Assembly: GCA_002369135.1 (NCBI GenBank)
Contig: DFEY01000002.1
Location: 247,840-311,839, forward strand
Direction of reading: 5' to 3'
Source of the DNA: Lachnospira sp. UBA3790
GTDB taxonomy: Bacteria > Bacillota > Clostridia > Lachnospirales > Lachnospiraceae
Length of the DNA stretch: 64,000 nt
This document shows positions 34,857-42,471 of the stretch, in pieces. Under the pieces are notes generated by a model. The model was not told the DNA's origin and ran no database searches. It saw nothing but the letters and a program-made list of their open reading frames with translations. Made by a program: the position numbers and the translations under genes. Numbering within the stretch: the stretch's first letter is position 1; each line of letters starts with the position of its first letter.

Positions 34857-35306
34857 TTAATCAATCTCTTCCACTAACTCTGCACTGACATAACCCTTTA
34901 CGCCATTGAAGTTAATCTGGTACCAGTCGCCTTTCTTTTTGATTACTTCAAACACATCGTCATATTCAGCTTGAGCAATCAACTCTCCATCTTCGGATGG
35001 CTTGCTTCTGATATTAATAGTTTCTGTAGTAACTTTTAGTTTGCCAGCACTAGTTTCTTCTTCGGTAGTCTCTTCTTCTGTAGTGGCCTCTTCAGTTTTT
35101 TCCTCCACCACTTTTTTCTTTGTGGTAGGAGCCACTGTAGTAACTGTAGTGTCAGCATCTTCCAGTTTCTTAGTTTCCATGTTACTCATTACGATAGCGC
35201 CTGCTGTAATGAGAGCTACTAACAAAAATATTATTATGTATAAAACACCATTACTGTGTCTTCTAAATGTATTTTTAAAAATGTTTTTATTATTTCTCTT
35301 AGACAT
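34857..35306 (-). CDS. Membrane-anchored SH3b-domain protein
   Basis: A 149-aa protein with a basic cytoplasmic tail (1-20), one membrane helix (about 21-42), a Thr/Glu-rich stalk (about 50-88, with TTEEETTEEET) and a C-terminal bacterial SH3 domain (about 90-149: KVTTETINIRSKPS...GDWYQINFNGVKGYVSAELV). SH3b domains typically bind peptidoglycan, so it may tether membrane to wall. No catalytic domain is present. It has its own terminator and a hairpin just upstream (35369-35397) that ends the previous gene. Confidence 0.85.
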   Translation of the reverse strand: MSKRNNKNIFKNTFRRHSNGVLYIIIFLLVALITAGAIVMSNMETKKLEDADTTVTTVAPTTKKKVVEEKTEEATTEEETTEEETSAGKLKVTTETINIRSKPSEDGELIAQAEYDDVFEVIKKKGDWYQINFNGVKGYVSAELVEEID

Positions 35307-35368
35307 TTTTTACCTTCTATATCAATTAAACTATCAATATTCTAAACTACCTTTTTATTTTTTGCAAG

Positions 35369-35397
35369 AAAAAAGTCGTAGCAAATTGCTACGACTT
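35369..35397 (-). terminator. Terminator of the KAAK-repeat protein gene
   Basis: Minus strand AAGTCGTAGC-AATTT-GCTACGACTTTTTTC. Confidence 0.88.
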
Positions 35398-35421
35398 AAA
35401 TTTCTTTAATCAATCGACATC

Positions 35422-35751
35422 TTATAGAGCTACGTCGCCTTTCTTTCTGTCGATTACGTAGTAAGCTTTTCCGTCTTCAGGTTTAACATAAATGTTAACT
35501 GTAGTCATTGTCTTCTTACCACTCTTCTTTGTGTAGTCAGCCTTTACAGCCTTTTCAATCTTTTCTACATTGAACTTGTTTCCAGCGAACTCAACGTAAA
35601 TGTTGTTAGTTTTCTTCTTAGCTGCTGTCTTCTTAGCTGCAGGTTTCTTAGCTACAGTCTTTTTAGCCGCTGGCTTCTTTGCTGCTGTTTTCTTAGCTGC
35701 TGGTTTCTTTGCTGCTGTTTTCTTAGCAGTAGTTTTCTTTGCTGTTGCCAT
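35422..35751 (-). CDS. Histone-like Lys/Ala-repeat protein with DUF6465-like domain
   Basis: A 109-aa protein in two parts. Residues 1-48 are repeats of the type AAKKPAAKKT, strongly basic and like the tail of histone H1 or bacterial Hc1-type proteins; such tails bind DNA or RNA. Residues 49-109 form a small beta-rich domain (NIYVEFAGNKFNVEKIEKAVK...VNIYVKPEDGKAYYVI) that I match from memory to DUF6465, common in Lachnospiraceae. ATG 35751 is chosen over 35757 because AGGAGG is 8 nt before it and only 2 nt from the other. Probably nucleoid-associated; unproven. It has its own terminator. Confidence 0.8.
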   Translation of the reverse strand: MATAKKTTAKKTAAKKPAAKKTAAKKPAAKKTVAKKPAAKKTAAKKKTNNIYVEFAGNKFNVEKIEKAVKADYTKKSGKKTMTTVNIYVKPEDGKAYYVIDRKKGDVAL

Positions 35752-35843
35752 GATCATTTCCTCCTAAAATTTCAATCTCAAAAAATTTAAAATAGCTATT
35801 GTAAATTTGTTTTTTACAATCTTGAATAAGTGTACCACTTTTA

Positions 35844-35883
35844 TAAAAAAATGCAACAAATTTTATTCAAAAATTTTGTTGCA
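35844..35883 (-). terminator. Terminator of the DUF1858 gene
   Basis: Minus strand GCAACAAAATTTTT-GAAT-AAAATTTGTTGC (imperfect) then ATTTTTTT. Confidence 0.75.
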
Positions 35884-35936
35884 CTTTTTTACTTTTAAAA
35901 CTTTTATTTTCTAAAAAAATTTTACAAAAAATATTT

Positions 35937-36146
35937 TTAGTCTTCTTGATTTTCTAAAAAGTCATTTAGTTTTTTTGTCATCTCATCAGCATCAATTCCG
36001 TGAACCATACAAGCTTCTTCCAAACTTTCACCTTGAGCTGCAGGACAACCAACGCAGTGCATTCCTTCTGCCATAAGAATTGGAACGCAACCAATATTTA
36101 TTTCTACGATATCTGCAATAATCATATCCTTTGTAACTTTTGCCAT
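35937..36146 (-). CDS. DUF1858 (hybrid-cluster-like) small protein
   Basis: A 69-aa protein of the DUF1858 family. The core ITKDMIIADIV-type opening and PILMAEGMHCVGCPAAQGESLEEACMVHGID are typical; the Cys-x-x-Cys pair is conserved and may bind metal or take part in redox, but the role is unknown. ATG 36146 is chosen because AGGAGGAG lies directly upstream; the longer frame overlaps the sortase gene and has no site. It follows the sortase gene by 58 nt. Confidence 0.88.
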   Translation of the reverse strand: MAKVTKDMIIADIVEINIGCVPILMAEGMHCVGCPAAQGESLEEACMVHGIDADEMTKKLNDFLENQED

Positions 36147-36204
36147 GATTATCTCCTCCTTTAGTTTTTCATTTTCTTCTATATATAATAATTCTTTTTT
36201 ATTT

Positions 36205-36984
36205 TTAGTCAACCACTTCTTCGCCGCGGTAGATTGCAACTAGCTGTCTGTTGCCATAGTCATCCACGCAAGTAGAAAGCAATGCCACTTTATCATGCAC
36301 ACCCGGCGTTCCAGTTTTAAACTTAAAAGTACTTCGTCTCTTTAAGTCGGCAATCCACTTTGTAAAATCTGCGTCTGTCTTGAATCCAAACTTGTAAACA
36401 CCCTCGTTAGTTTTCTGTGTAGAGAATGCACTAAACACATAGTACTTGTAATGTCTGTATCCGACATATACGTCAAAGACCTTGTGGTTTCTAGCAAACT
36501 TTTTCTTTCTATATTTCATAAGGTCTGCAAACATAGAACCGTCTAACATGTTGTGACCATAAATGATACAACCATCGGCATTTAGCCCCGCAGTTCTGTA
36601 ATCAATAAAGATAGACCCTGCGCCATTTGAAACTTTATCAGACCCGTGCGTCAAATAAAACTTATTATCTTCATGCGCCACTATCGGATATTGAATTCTA
36701 GAATTATCTAACTTGATGTATCCAACTGCTTCGTCGTTGTACTTTCTCATCGCCTTGTAATTCCAGGACCACTTTTTACTTTTAGTAGAAAAATCTACTC
36801 CGCTGTTTGAGTTAGCATTTCCCTGTTCAAACATCTTATCAATCTCAGCATACTTTGCCTCGTCCTCTTTGTAACCAAGATAAGAATCCGTCAAAGAATA
36901 TGACGCGTAAATCAGTGCAACTGCTGCTGCACACAAAATTACAATTCTTATTATGTTGAAAGTTTTTGCTGAAATCTTTTTCAT
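36205..36984 (-). CDS. srtB: Class B sortase
   Basis: A membrane-anchored cysteine transpeptidase that attaches surface proteins to peptidoglycan. The 259-aa protein has an N-terminal membrane helix (about 9-31) and a sortase beta-barrel with catalytic His144 (IIYGHNM), Cys239 (LLSTC) and Arg246 (DDYGNRQLVA). The long insert between His and Cys and the YGYI-type region support class B. No protein in this window has a recognisable sorting signal, so its substrates are elsewhere. It lies 73 nt downstream of fba, separated by a hairpin shared with the pfl operon. Confidence 0.93.
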   Translation of the reverse strand: MKKISAKTFNIIRIVILCAAAVALIYASYSLTDSYLGYKEDEAKYAEIDKMFEQGNANSNSGVDFSTKSKKWSWNYKAMRKYNDEAVGYIKLDNSRIQYPIVAHEDNKFYLTHGSDKVSNGAGSIFIDYRTAGLNADGCIIYGHNMLDGSMFADLMKYRKKKFARNHKVFDVYVGYRHYKYYVFSAFSTQKTNEGVYKFGFKTDADFTKWIADLKRRSTFKFKTGTPGVHDKVALLSTCVDDYGNRQLVAIYRGEEVVD

Positions 36985-37002
36985 CGTGTATCCTTAAAAT
37001 AT

Positions 37003-37030
37003 TTTGGCGAAGCCGGATGACTTCGCCAAA
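37003..37030 (-). other. Intercistronic hairpin fba-srtB (TTTGGCGAAG arms)
   Basis: TTTGGCGAAG-N8-CTTCGCCAAA, a perfect 10-bp stem. It follows fba and precedes srtB. It lacks a proper T-run on the minus strand (ATATTTTAAGG follows). The same arms occur between pflB and pflA (52125-52155). Possible roles are partial termination or mRNA stabilisation. Confidence 0.75.
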
Positions 37031-37056
37031 TTTGTTTCATGATTTTTTAAGTTAAA

Positions 37057-37920
37057 TTAAGCTTTGTTAACTGAACCGAATAGTTCCATCTTTTCTTTAA
37101 CTTTAGCCTTGATAGCTTCGCATCCAGGAGCTAGAAGTTTACGAGGGTCAAATCCCTTACCTTCTAAATCTTTTCCTTCTTCGATATACTTACGTGTCTC
37201 TTCTGCGAATACTAACTGACACTCTGTGTTAACGTTAATCTTTGAAACTCCAAGTTCGATTGACTTAGCAATCATGTCATCAGGAATTCCTGTACCACCG
37301 TGAAGAACTAGTGGCATCTCGCCAGTCTTCTGCTGAATAGCATCAAGAGTTTCGAAGCTTAGTCCTTCCCAGTTCTCTGGGTATTTGCCGTGGATGTTTC
37401 CAATACCTGCTGCTAGCATATCTACACCTAAATCTGCAATAGCTTTACACTCATCAGGATCTGCACATTCACCCTTACCTACTACGCCGTCTTCTTCACC
37501 ACCGATAGCTCCCACTTCTGCCTCGATAGAAAGACCAAGTCCGTGAGCAACTGCTACTAACTCTTTAGTCTTTTCAATGTTCTCTTCGATTGGATAGTGT
37601 GAACCATCAAACATGATTGATGAAAATCCAGCCTTGATACATTTATAACATCCTTCGTATGTACCATGGTCTAAGTGAAGAGCTACAGGAACTGTAATTC
37701 CAAGTTCCTCATCCATAGCCTTAACCATTTCTGTAACTGTCTTAAAACCAGTCATATACTTTCCAGCGCCCTCAGATACACCAAGGATTACTGGGCTGTT
37801 AAGCTCTTGTGCTGTCTGTAAAATGCACTTTGTCCACTCCAAGTTATTGATGTTGAACTGTCCAACTGCATAATGGCCTGCTTTAGCCTTGTCTAACATT
37901 TCTTTTGCTGATACTAACAT
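37057..37920 (-). CDS. fba: Fructose-bisphosphate aldolase, class II
   Basis: It splits fructose-1,6-bisphosphate into dihydroxyacetone phosphate and glyceraldehyde-3-phosphate using zinc. The 287-aa protein shows the class IIA/B barrel with the zinc ligands in ALHLDHGTYE, the SIEAEVGAIGG block, GIGNIHGKYP and VLHGGTGIP, and the terminal INVNTECQ segment. ATG 37920 is chosen because ATGGAGG lies 6 nt upstream and the family begins MLVSAKEML; the frame extends 35 codons further without a site. With fruK and pfp in this window it forms the upper glycolytic set. Confidence 0.97.
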   Translation of the reverse strand: MLVSAKEMLDKAKAGHYAVGQFNINNLEWTKCILQTAQELNSPVILGVSEGAGKYMTGFKTVTEMVKAMDEELGITVPVALHLDHGTYEGCYKCIKAGFSSIMFDGSHYPIEENIEKTKELVAVAHGLGLSIEAEVGAIGGEEDGVVGKGECADPDECKAIADLGVDMLAAGIGNIHGKYPENWEGLSFETLDAIQQKTGEMPLVLHGGTGIPDDMIAKSIELGVSKINVNTECQLVFAEETRKYIEEGKDLEGKGFDPRKLLAPGCEAIKAKVKEKMELFGSVNKA

Positions 37921-38012
37921 TTTGTACCTCCATTTTCCTCGCTTAATTTTTCTTTTAGCGTTCCACATTATTATACTTGAATAAAAGACTTTTATCAATG
38001 TGAAAACAATAT

Positions 38013-38042
38013 AAAACTCCAGCACTTTTGTGCTGGAGTTTT
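38013..38042. terminator. Terminator of the 38057-39013 lipoprotein gene
   Basis: AAAACTCCAGCAC-TTTT-GTGCTGGAGTTTT, a perfect stem downstream of the minus-strand gene, upstream of fba. Confidence 0.88.
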
Positions 38043-38056
38043 GATGATTTTATAAT

Positions 38057-39013
38057 CTATTTCTTTTTTGATTTCTTGTATTTTTTGGTCTTAATTGATT
38101 TGATTTTACTATCTGCTCCATCGTAGTAAGCACCTGTGAAATCTTTTCTGCTAGGATAAACTTTAAAGTAATACTTTGTATTTTTCTTCAAACCCTTAAT
38201 AGTTACTTTAGTCTTTTTTGTTTCTTTATAATCACTACTTGATCCAGTAAACTTTTTGTTTTTGCAATACCAAATAGTATATCTTTGTGCCCCTTTTACT
38301 TTTTTAAGTTTTAAGGTAACCGATGCTTTCTTTGCCTTTTTCTTTACTTTATTTGCTGTGATCTTTTTAATTTTTGCCTTGCCCATCTTTCTAGATTTAG
38401 CAATCATCTGTTCCACAGAAGTTTGAGTAATATTTTTATTTGTAGATGCAAAAATAGTAGCTTTTACAGCTTTAGGATCAGTGTTGAATATAGCTTGTTT
38501 TTTATTATTAGTATTTATTGTTCCGTTAGTATTTACAACATCTTTTCCAAAAGTCATAGTGATTGTGAATGTTATTTTTGAAAGATCTAATTTATTTATG
38601 TCTCCCCAAAGAGACTCCGCGCCAGATAACATGTCTGTTGAAGATTGCTTTATATACAATACTTCATTCGTCACATATGCTATTGATTCTACGCCATCTT
38701 CATCATCATTCATATTGCCTGCTTCCATAAAATCCGCAAATGAATTAGTCTGAGTTTGTTGGTATCTATAATAGTCTTTACCATCCTTCTTCACAATAGG
38801 CATGGCTGTTTTTAATTCATTCAGCATCATTCTATCTGTGGTATCCAAACTAGGATCTTTCAAGAGATCGTCATAATACTCTTTTTCAATGTCCATTGTT
38901 GCTTTTGAAGTAATAGAGTCTTTTCCAATTGTATGTTCTTGAAGGATATCCGCACAACCACACAATCCGAGAGCCATTGCTAGCACTACTACTAAACCTA
39001 TTATTCTTTTCAT
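38057..39013 (-). CDS. Lipoprotein with Fn3-like C-terminal domain
   Basis: A 318-aa lipoprotein: signal peptide with lipobox LCGC (Cys20), an N-terminal domain of unknown family (20-210) that contains many Asp/Asn and resembles YusW- or DUF-type lipoproteins only vaguely, and a C-terminal Fn3-like domain (about 225-318, with LKLKKVKGAQRYTIWYCKN and LKKNTKYYFKVYPSRKDFTG). The tail is Lys-rich. Such Fn3 domains recur on secreted proteins of this genome. The start follows GGGAGG. No functional guess is justified beyond surface localisation. Confidence 0.8.
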   Translation of the reverse strand: MKRIIGLVVVLAMALGLCGCADILQEHTIGKDSITSKATMDIEKEYYDDLLKDPSLDTTDRMMLNELKTAMPIVKKDGKDYYRYQQTQTNSFADFMEAGNMNDDEDGVESIAYVTNEVLYIKQSSTDMLSGAESLWGDINKLDLSKITFTITMTFGKDVVNTNGTINTNNKKQAIFNTDPKAVKATIFASTNKNITQTSVEQMIAKSRKMGKAKIKKITANKVKKKAKKASVTLKLKKVKGAQRYTIWYCKNKKFTGSSSDYKETKKTKVTIKGLKKNTKYYFKVYPSRKDFTGAYYDGADSKIKSIKTKKYKKSKKK

Positions 39014-39113
39014 ATCCGTACCTCCCTAAATGTATATATTATTATATCTTTTATTTTATCTATAAACAAGTATTCTCAACAAGTGCATATTTTAGGTAAA
39101 CATTATTAAAACA

Positions 39114-39143
39114 TTGAGTTTTTAGTCAAATTTAGGTTATACT
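39114..39143 (+). promoter_or_regulatory. Sigma-A-type promoter of pfp
   Basis: TTGAGT (39114-39119), 18-nt spacer, TATACT (39138-39143), 46 nt before the ATG. Confidence 0.6.
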
Positions 39144-39189
39144 AATTATGATTTGAAAACTATTTATATAGAACGAAACGGAGAACATT

Positions 39190-40401
39190 ATGAATAATTG
39201 TATAGTAGCTCAGTCAGGTGGCCCTACCGCCGCCATCAATGCCAGTCTAGCCGGAGTTATTTCTGGTGCAAAGGAAAATGGTTTTGATACCGTGTATGGT
39301 GCATACCACGGCATACAAGGTTTTATGAATGATGAAGTAGTAAGTTTGAACGACATTGATACATTGAAACTACGTAACACACCTTCTATGTATCTTGGTT
39401 CATGTAGATTCATGCTACCAACTGTGGATGAAGATGCGGACACTTACAAAAAGATTTTTGAGCAGTTTGAAAAATATGAAATAACAGCATTTTTCTATAT
39501 CGGTGGAAATGATTCTATGGATACTGTTGCTAAACTTAGCAAGTATGCTAAAGAAAACAACATCGATGTTAAATGCGTGGGAGTTCCAAAGACTATAGAT
39601 AATGATTTGTGCGTGACAGATCATACTCCTGGTTATGGTAGTGCTGCAAAGTTTATTGCTACCACTCTACTAGAGGTTAGTCACGATACAGCAATCTATC
39701 CAATCAACAGCGTAACTATAGTTGAGATAATGGGACGTGATGCAGGTTGGCTAACTGGTGCTGCTGCTCTTGCTAGAAATGAGTACAGTGCAGTTCCACA
39801 TCTTATCTATTTGCCAGAAGCTGCATTTGATAAAGATGAGTTTGTTGAAGATGTAAAAGCTGCTATCGACAAATACCACAACGTGGTGATTGCAATCTCT
39901 GAAGGTATTAAAGATGCAGATGGTACATACATAACTGCAGGCGTGGCCGCCGAAGATAAATTTGGACACAGCCAGTTAAGCGGTGCTGGAAAAGCTCTAG
40001 AGTATATCATCAAAGATAACATTGATGTAAAGGTTCGCTCAGTTGAGATTAACATTCCACAAAGAACTGCCGGACATCTTACATCATACACTGATATAGA
40101 TGAAGCCTTCATTGAGGGAAAGTTTGCAGCAGAAGTTGCTATGAACGGTGAGACTGGAGTTATGATTACAATCAATCGTATTTCAGATTTCCCATATGCT
40201 ACTACTCTTGGAACTACAGATGTGAACGACGTGGCTGGATTAGTTAAACACGTTCCTAGAGAATGGATTAATGAGAGAGGAAATGATGTGACTGACGAGT
40301 TTATTACTTATGCTAAGGCACTCATCCAAGGCGAGGTTGATTTAAACTTCAAAGACGGACTTCCAGATTATTACGATATTAAACATTTAACAAATATTTA
40401 A
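39190..40401 (+). CDS. pfp: Diphosphate-fructose-6-phosphate 1-phosphotransferase
   Basis: It phosphorylates fructose-6-phosphate with pyrophosphate instead of ATP, saving energy and working reversibly in glycolysis and gluconeogenesis. The 403-aa PfkA-family protein carries the two residues that mark PPi use: Asp108 in GGNDS where ATP enzymes have Gly, and Lys134 in PKTIDND where ATP enzymes have Gly. GRDAGW and the C-terminal sugar-binding region are also present. The start follows CGGAGAA. It is monocistronic, followed by a bidirectional terminator shared with tRNA-Gln. Confidence 0.94.
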   Translation: MNNCIVAQSGGPTAAINASLAGVISGAKENGFDTVYGAYHGIQGFMNDEVVSLNDIDTLKLRNTPSMYLGSCRFMLPTVDEDADTYKKIFEQFEKYEITAFFYIGGNDSMDTVAKLSKYAKENNIDVKCVGVPKTIDNDLCVTDHTPGYGSAAKFIATTLLEVSHDTAIYPINSVTIVEIMGRDAGWLTGAAALARNEYSAVPHLIYLPEAAFDKDEFVEDVKAAIDKYHNVVIAISEGIKDADGTYITAGVAAEDKFGHSQLSGAGKALEYIIKDNIDVKVRSVEINIPQRTAGHLTSYTDIDEAFIEGKFAAEVAMNGETGVMITINRISDFPYATTLGTTDVNDVAGLVKHVPREWINERGNDVTDEFITYAKALIQGEVDLNFKDGLPDYYDIKHLTNI

Positions 40402-40406
40402 ACATT

Positions 40407-40436
40407 AAAAAACCACTTCATACGAAGTGGTTTTTT
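40407..40436. terminator. Bidirectional terminator between pfp and tRNA-Gln
   Basis: AAAAAACCACTTC-ATAC-GAAGTGGTTTTTT, immediately after pfp and 4 nt from the 3' end of the tRNA gene on the opposite strand. Confidence 0.9.
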
Positions 40437-40439
40437 GAA

Positions 40440-40511
40440 CTGCCGCACTAGGATTCGAACCTAGAAATGCTGGAGTCAGAGTCCAGTGCCTTACCATTTG
40501 GCGATGCGGCA
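40440..40511 (-). tRNA. tRNA-Gln (anticodon CUG)
   Basis: The minus strand folds as a full cloverleaf of 72 nt: acceptor TGCCGCA/TGCGGCA, D-arm GCC-AAATGGTAA-GGC, anticodon arm CTGGA-CTCTGAC-TCCAG with anticodon CTG, T-arm CTAGG-TTCGAAT-CCTAG and discriminator G. CCA is not encoded. It reads CAG codons. It stands alone with its own promoter (40620-40592) and an 80-nt leader. Confidence 0.95.
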
Positions 40512-40591
40512 TCGTATTTTTGCGATCCATCAGCATTACTTTGATTTCGCGTTTTACCAATAGTTACCGCTTCAGTCTCGCAACGATATGT

Positions 40592-40620
40592 ATTCTATCA
40601 CAATGGTTTTTCTAATGCAA
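40592..40620 (-). promoter_or_regulatory. Promoter of tRNA-Gln(CUG)
   Basis: Minus strand TTGCAT (40620-40615), exactly 17 nt, TAGAAT (40597-40592). The leader to the tRNA includes TTGCGA and TCGCAA blocks (40582-40577 and 40525-40520) that can pair to enclose the intervening sequence. Confidence 0.65.
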
Positions 40621-40626
40621 GTAAAT

Positions 40627-40659
40627 AAAAAAGAGATATTCGTAAAAGAATATCTCTTT
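40627..40659. terminator. Terminator of the ABC exporter gene pair
   Basis: AAAAAAGAGATATTC-GTAAAA-GAATATCTCTTTA, just after the stop codon at 40666 on the minus strand. Confidence 0.85.
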
Positions 40660-40665
40660 ATAGTT

Positions 40666-42471
40666 TTAAGCTTCTGCTTCTTTGTACTGGCTTGCTTGTG
40701 TATTAAACATATTTGCATAAAAGCCATTTTCTAAATTCATTAAGTCATCGTGACTGCCCTCTTCTATTATCTGTCCACCTTCAAACACAATTATTCTGTC
40801 GCAGAACTTACAAGAAGAAAGTCTGTGTGAGATGTAGATAGCAGTCTTGTCATTAACTAGTTTGTCGAAGTTCATGTAAACTTCGTTCTCTGCTATCGGA
40901 TCAAGTGCAGCTGTGGGCTCATCCAAAACTACAATAGGGGAGTCTTTATAAAGAGCTCTTGCTATAGCAAGTTTCTGACCTTGTCCACCAGATGGCTCTA
41001 CACCATCTTCTTCAAACATCTTATATATGTAAGTATCATCTTTATCTTTCAGACTGTTAACCCAATCCGCTACTCCTGATGTCTCATATACGTAATCTAG
41101 GTCTATGTCTTTGTCGCGGAAGTTAGTAACATTTTCTTTTAGTTTAAATGCAAACAATCTAAAGTCTTGGAATACCACAGACAATAATTCCACGTACTCT
41201 TCAAACTTCATGTCCCTGATGTCTTTGTCGTTGACAAGTATATCGCCCTCGTAATTATCATATAGTTTGCAAAGAAGTTTGATAAACGTAGTCTTACCTG
41301 CACCATTTCTTCCAACAATGGAAAGATGCTCACCCTTATTTATAACAGTAGAAATGTTCTTAAGAATATATCTATCAGTATTTGGATATTTGAAACTAAC
41401 ATTTCTAAACTCAATCTTACAATCTTCCTTCTTCACTTCTAGATTGCCAGTTTCTTTTTCCACATACACTTGTTCCATAAAATCAATATAATATCCTAGT
41501 ATGGAAATAGTGTATGACAAATCCATAAATGAATTAATGATAGTCCACAATGCCTCATTGAAACTATTTGCTGCCTGGAACAAAGCAGTAAATGTACCTA
41601 TAGAAATCCACTTCTTGATAGCATAGTATCCGATTAAAAGATATATAAACATATTTGCAAAATCTCTAAAGAAAGCATTTGTATTTTGCAAAGATATGAT
41701 TTTTATCAAAAATCTTTTTCCTAATTTGTATCTCTTGTCATTAAACCAGTCATATTTATCTACAAAAACATCATCTGCATTATAGAGCCTTATGTCCTTT
41801 GCATATCTAGGCTCCATGAGTTCAGTATTATAATAAGTACATCCCCTAACTAAATTACCTGTTTTGTCAAAAAACTTTTTTCTAACTTTATTAATGAGTT
41901 TTGACATGTAGTAATTTGTAAAGAAAGCAAAAACTATAGGAATAATTAACCAAGGGACTCTAGTAGCCACTACCACTATCACTCCCAAAGCCACTATAGT
42001 CTGCTGAACAATATTTAATAAAGGAGTTAGAAGTCCATCTACGTGGCCAGTATCATTAAGCGCTCTCTCAGCATTCTTTATCACATCAAGTACTTTCGTA
42101 TCTTCAGTATTGACAAACTTCATTTGAATAGAACTCATGCATATTCTAGTATCGAGAACCTTAAAGAAGTTTTCGTTTATTCTATTCTTATTCTCATCAC
42201 ATGCTTTTTCTATGACTGTGCCAAGGAATGTTCCACCACAAATCACCGCAATCCAAAAAATAGCATAGTTCCACCTTCTAGGGCCACCAGAAGCAATCTC
42301 ATTTACCAACTGCTCAGTTCCTAGAATAGAGATAAATGGATAAATGATTCCTTCTATAAAGCCAAAGATGAGCCAAAAGTAATATGACTTATTTGTTTTC
42401 CAAACAAACTTAGAGAAGTATTTGAAACATCTGCCTAATTGTTTTGTTTTTTTAGTCTCTTTTTTAGACAT
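40666..42471 (-). CDS. ABC exporter half-transporter (second of a pair)
   Basis: A 601-aa type-I exporter half: about six membrane helices in the first 330 residues, then a nucleotide-binding domain. Walker A is GRNGAGKTT; Walker B is PIVVLDEPTAALDP; the H-loop is IYISHR. The signature is degenerate at its first residue (PSGGQGQ instead of LSGGQ), common in one half of heterodimeric exporters. ATG 42471 is chosen because AGGAGGTG lies 7 nt upstream; it overlaps the stop of the first half (ATGTCTAA), so the two are coupled and probably form a heterodimer. There is no peptidase domain. Substrate unknown; the neighbouring PqqD-like operon makes a modified peptide plausible. Confidence 0.9.
   Translation of the reverse strand: MSKKETKKTKQLGRCFKYFSKFVWKTNKSYYFWLIFGFIEGIIYPFISILGTEQLVNEIASGGPRRWNYAIFWIAVICGGTFLGTVIEKACDENKNRINENFFKVLDTRICMSSIQMKFVNTEDTKVLDVIKNAERALNDTGHVDGLLTPLLNIVQQTIVALGVIVVVATRVPWLIIPIVFAFFTNYYMSKLINKVRKKFFDKTGNLVRGCTYYNTELMEPRYAKDIRLYNADDVFVDKYDWFNDKRYKLGKRFLIKIISLQNTNAFFRDFANMFIYLLIGYYAIKKWISIGTFTALFQAANSFNEALWTIINSFMDLSYTISILGYYIDFMEQVYVEKETGNLEVKKEDCKIEFRNVSFKYPNTDRYILKNISTVINKGEHLSIVGRNGAGKTTFIKLLCKLYDNYEGDILVNDKDIRDMKFEEYVELLSVVFQDFRLFAFKLKENVTNFRDKDIDLDYVYETSGVADWVNSLKDKDDTYIYKMFEEDGVEPSGGQGQKLAIARALYKDSPIVVLDEPTAALDPIAENEVYMNFDKLVNDKTAIYISHRLSSCKFCDRIIVFEGGQIIEEGSHDDLMNLENGFYANMFNTQASQYKEAEA

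Noticed and set aside
40512..40590. Second tRNA gene or tRNA pseudogene in the tRNA-Gln leader
   Set aside because: The TTGCGA/TCGCAA stem encloses no T-arm or anticodon arm.
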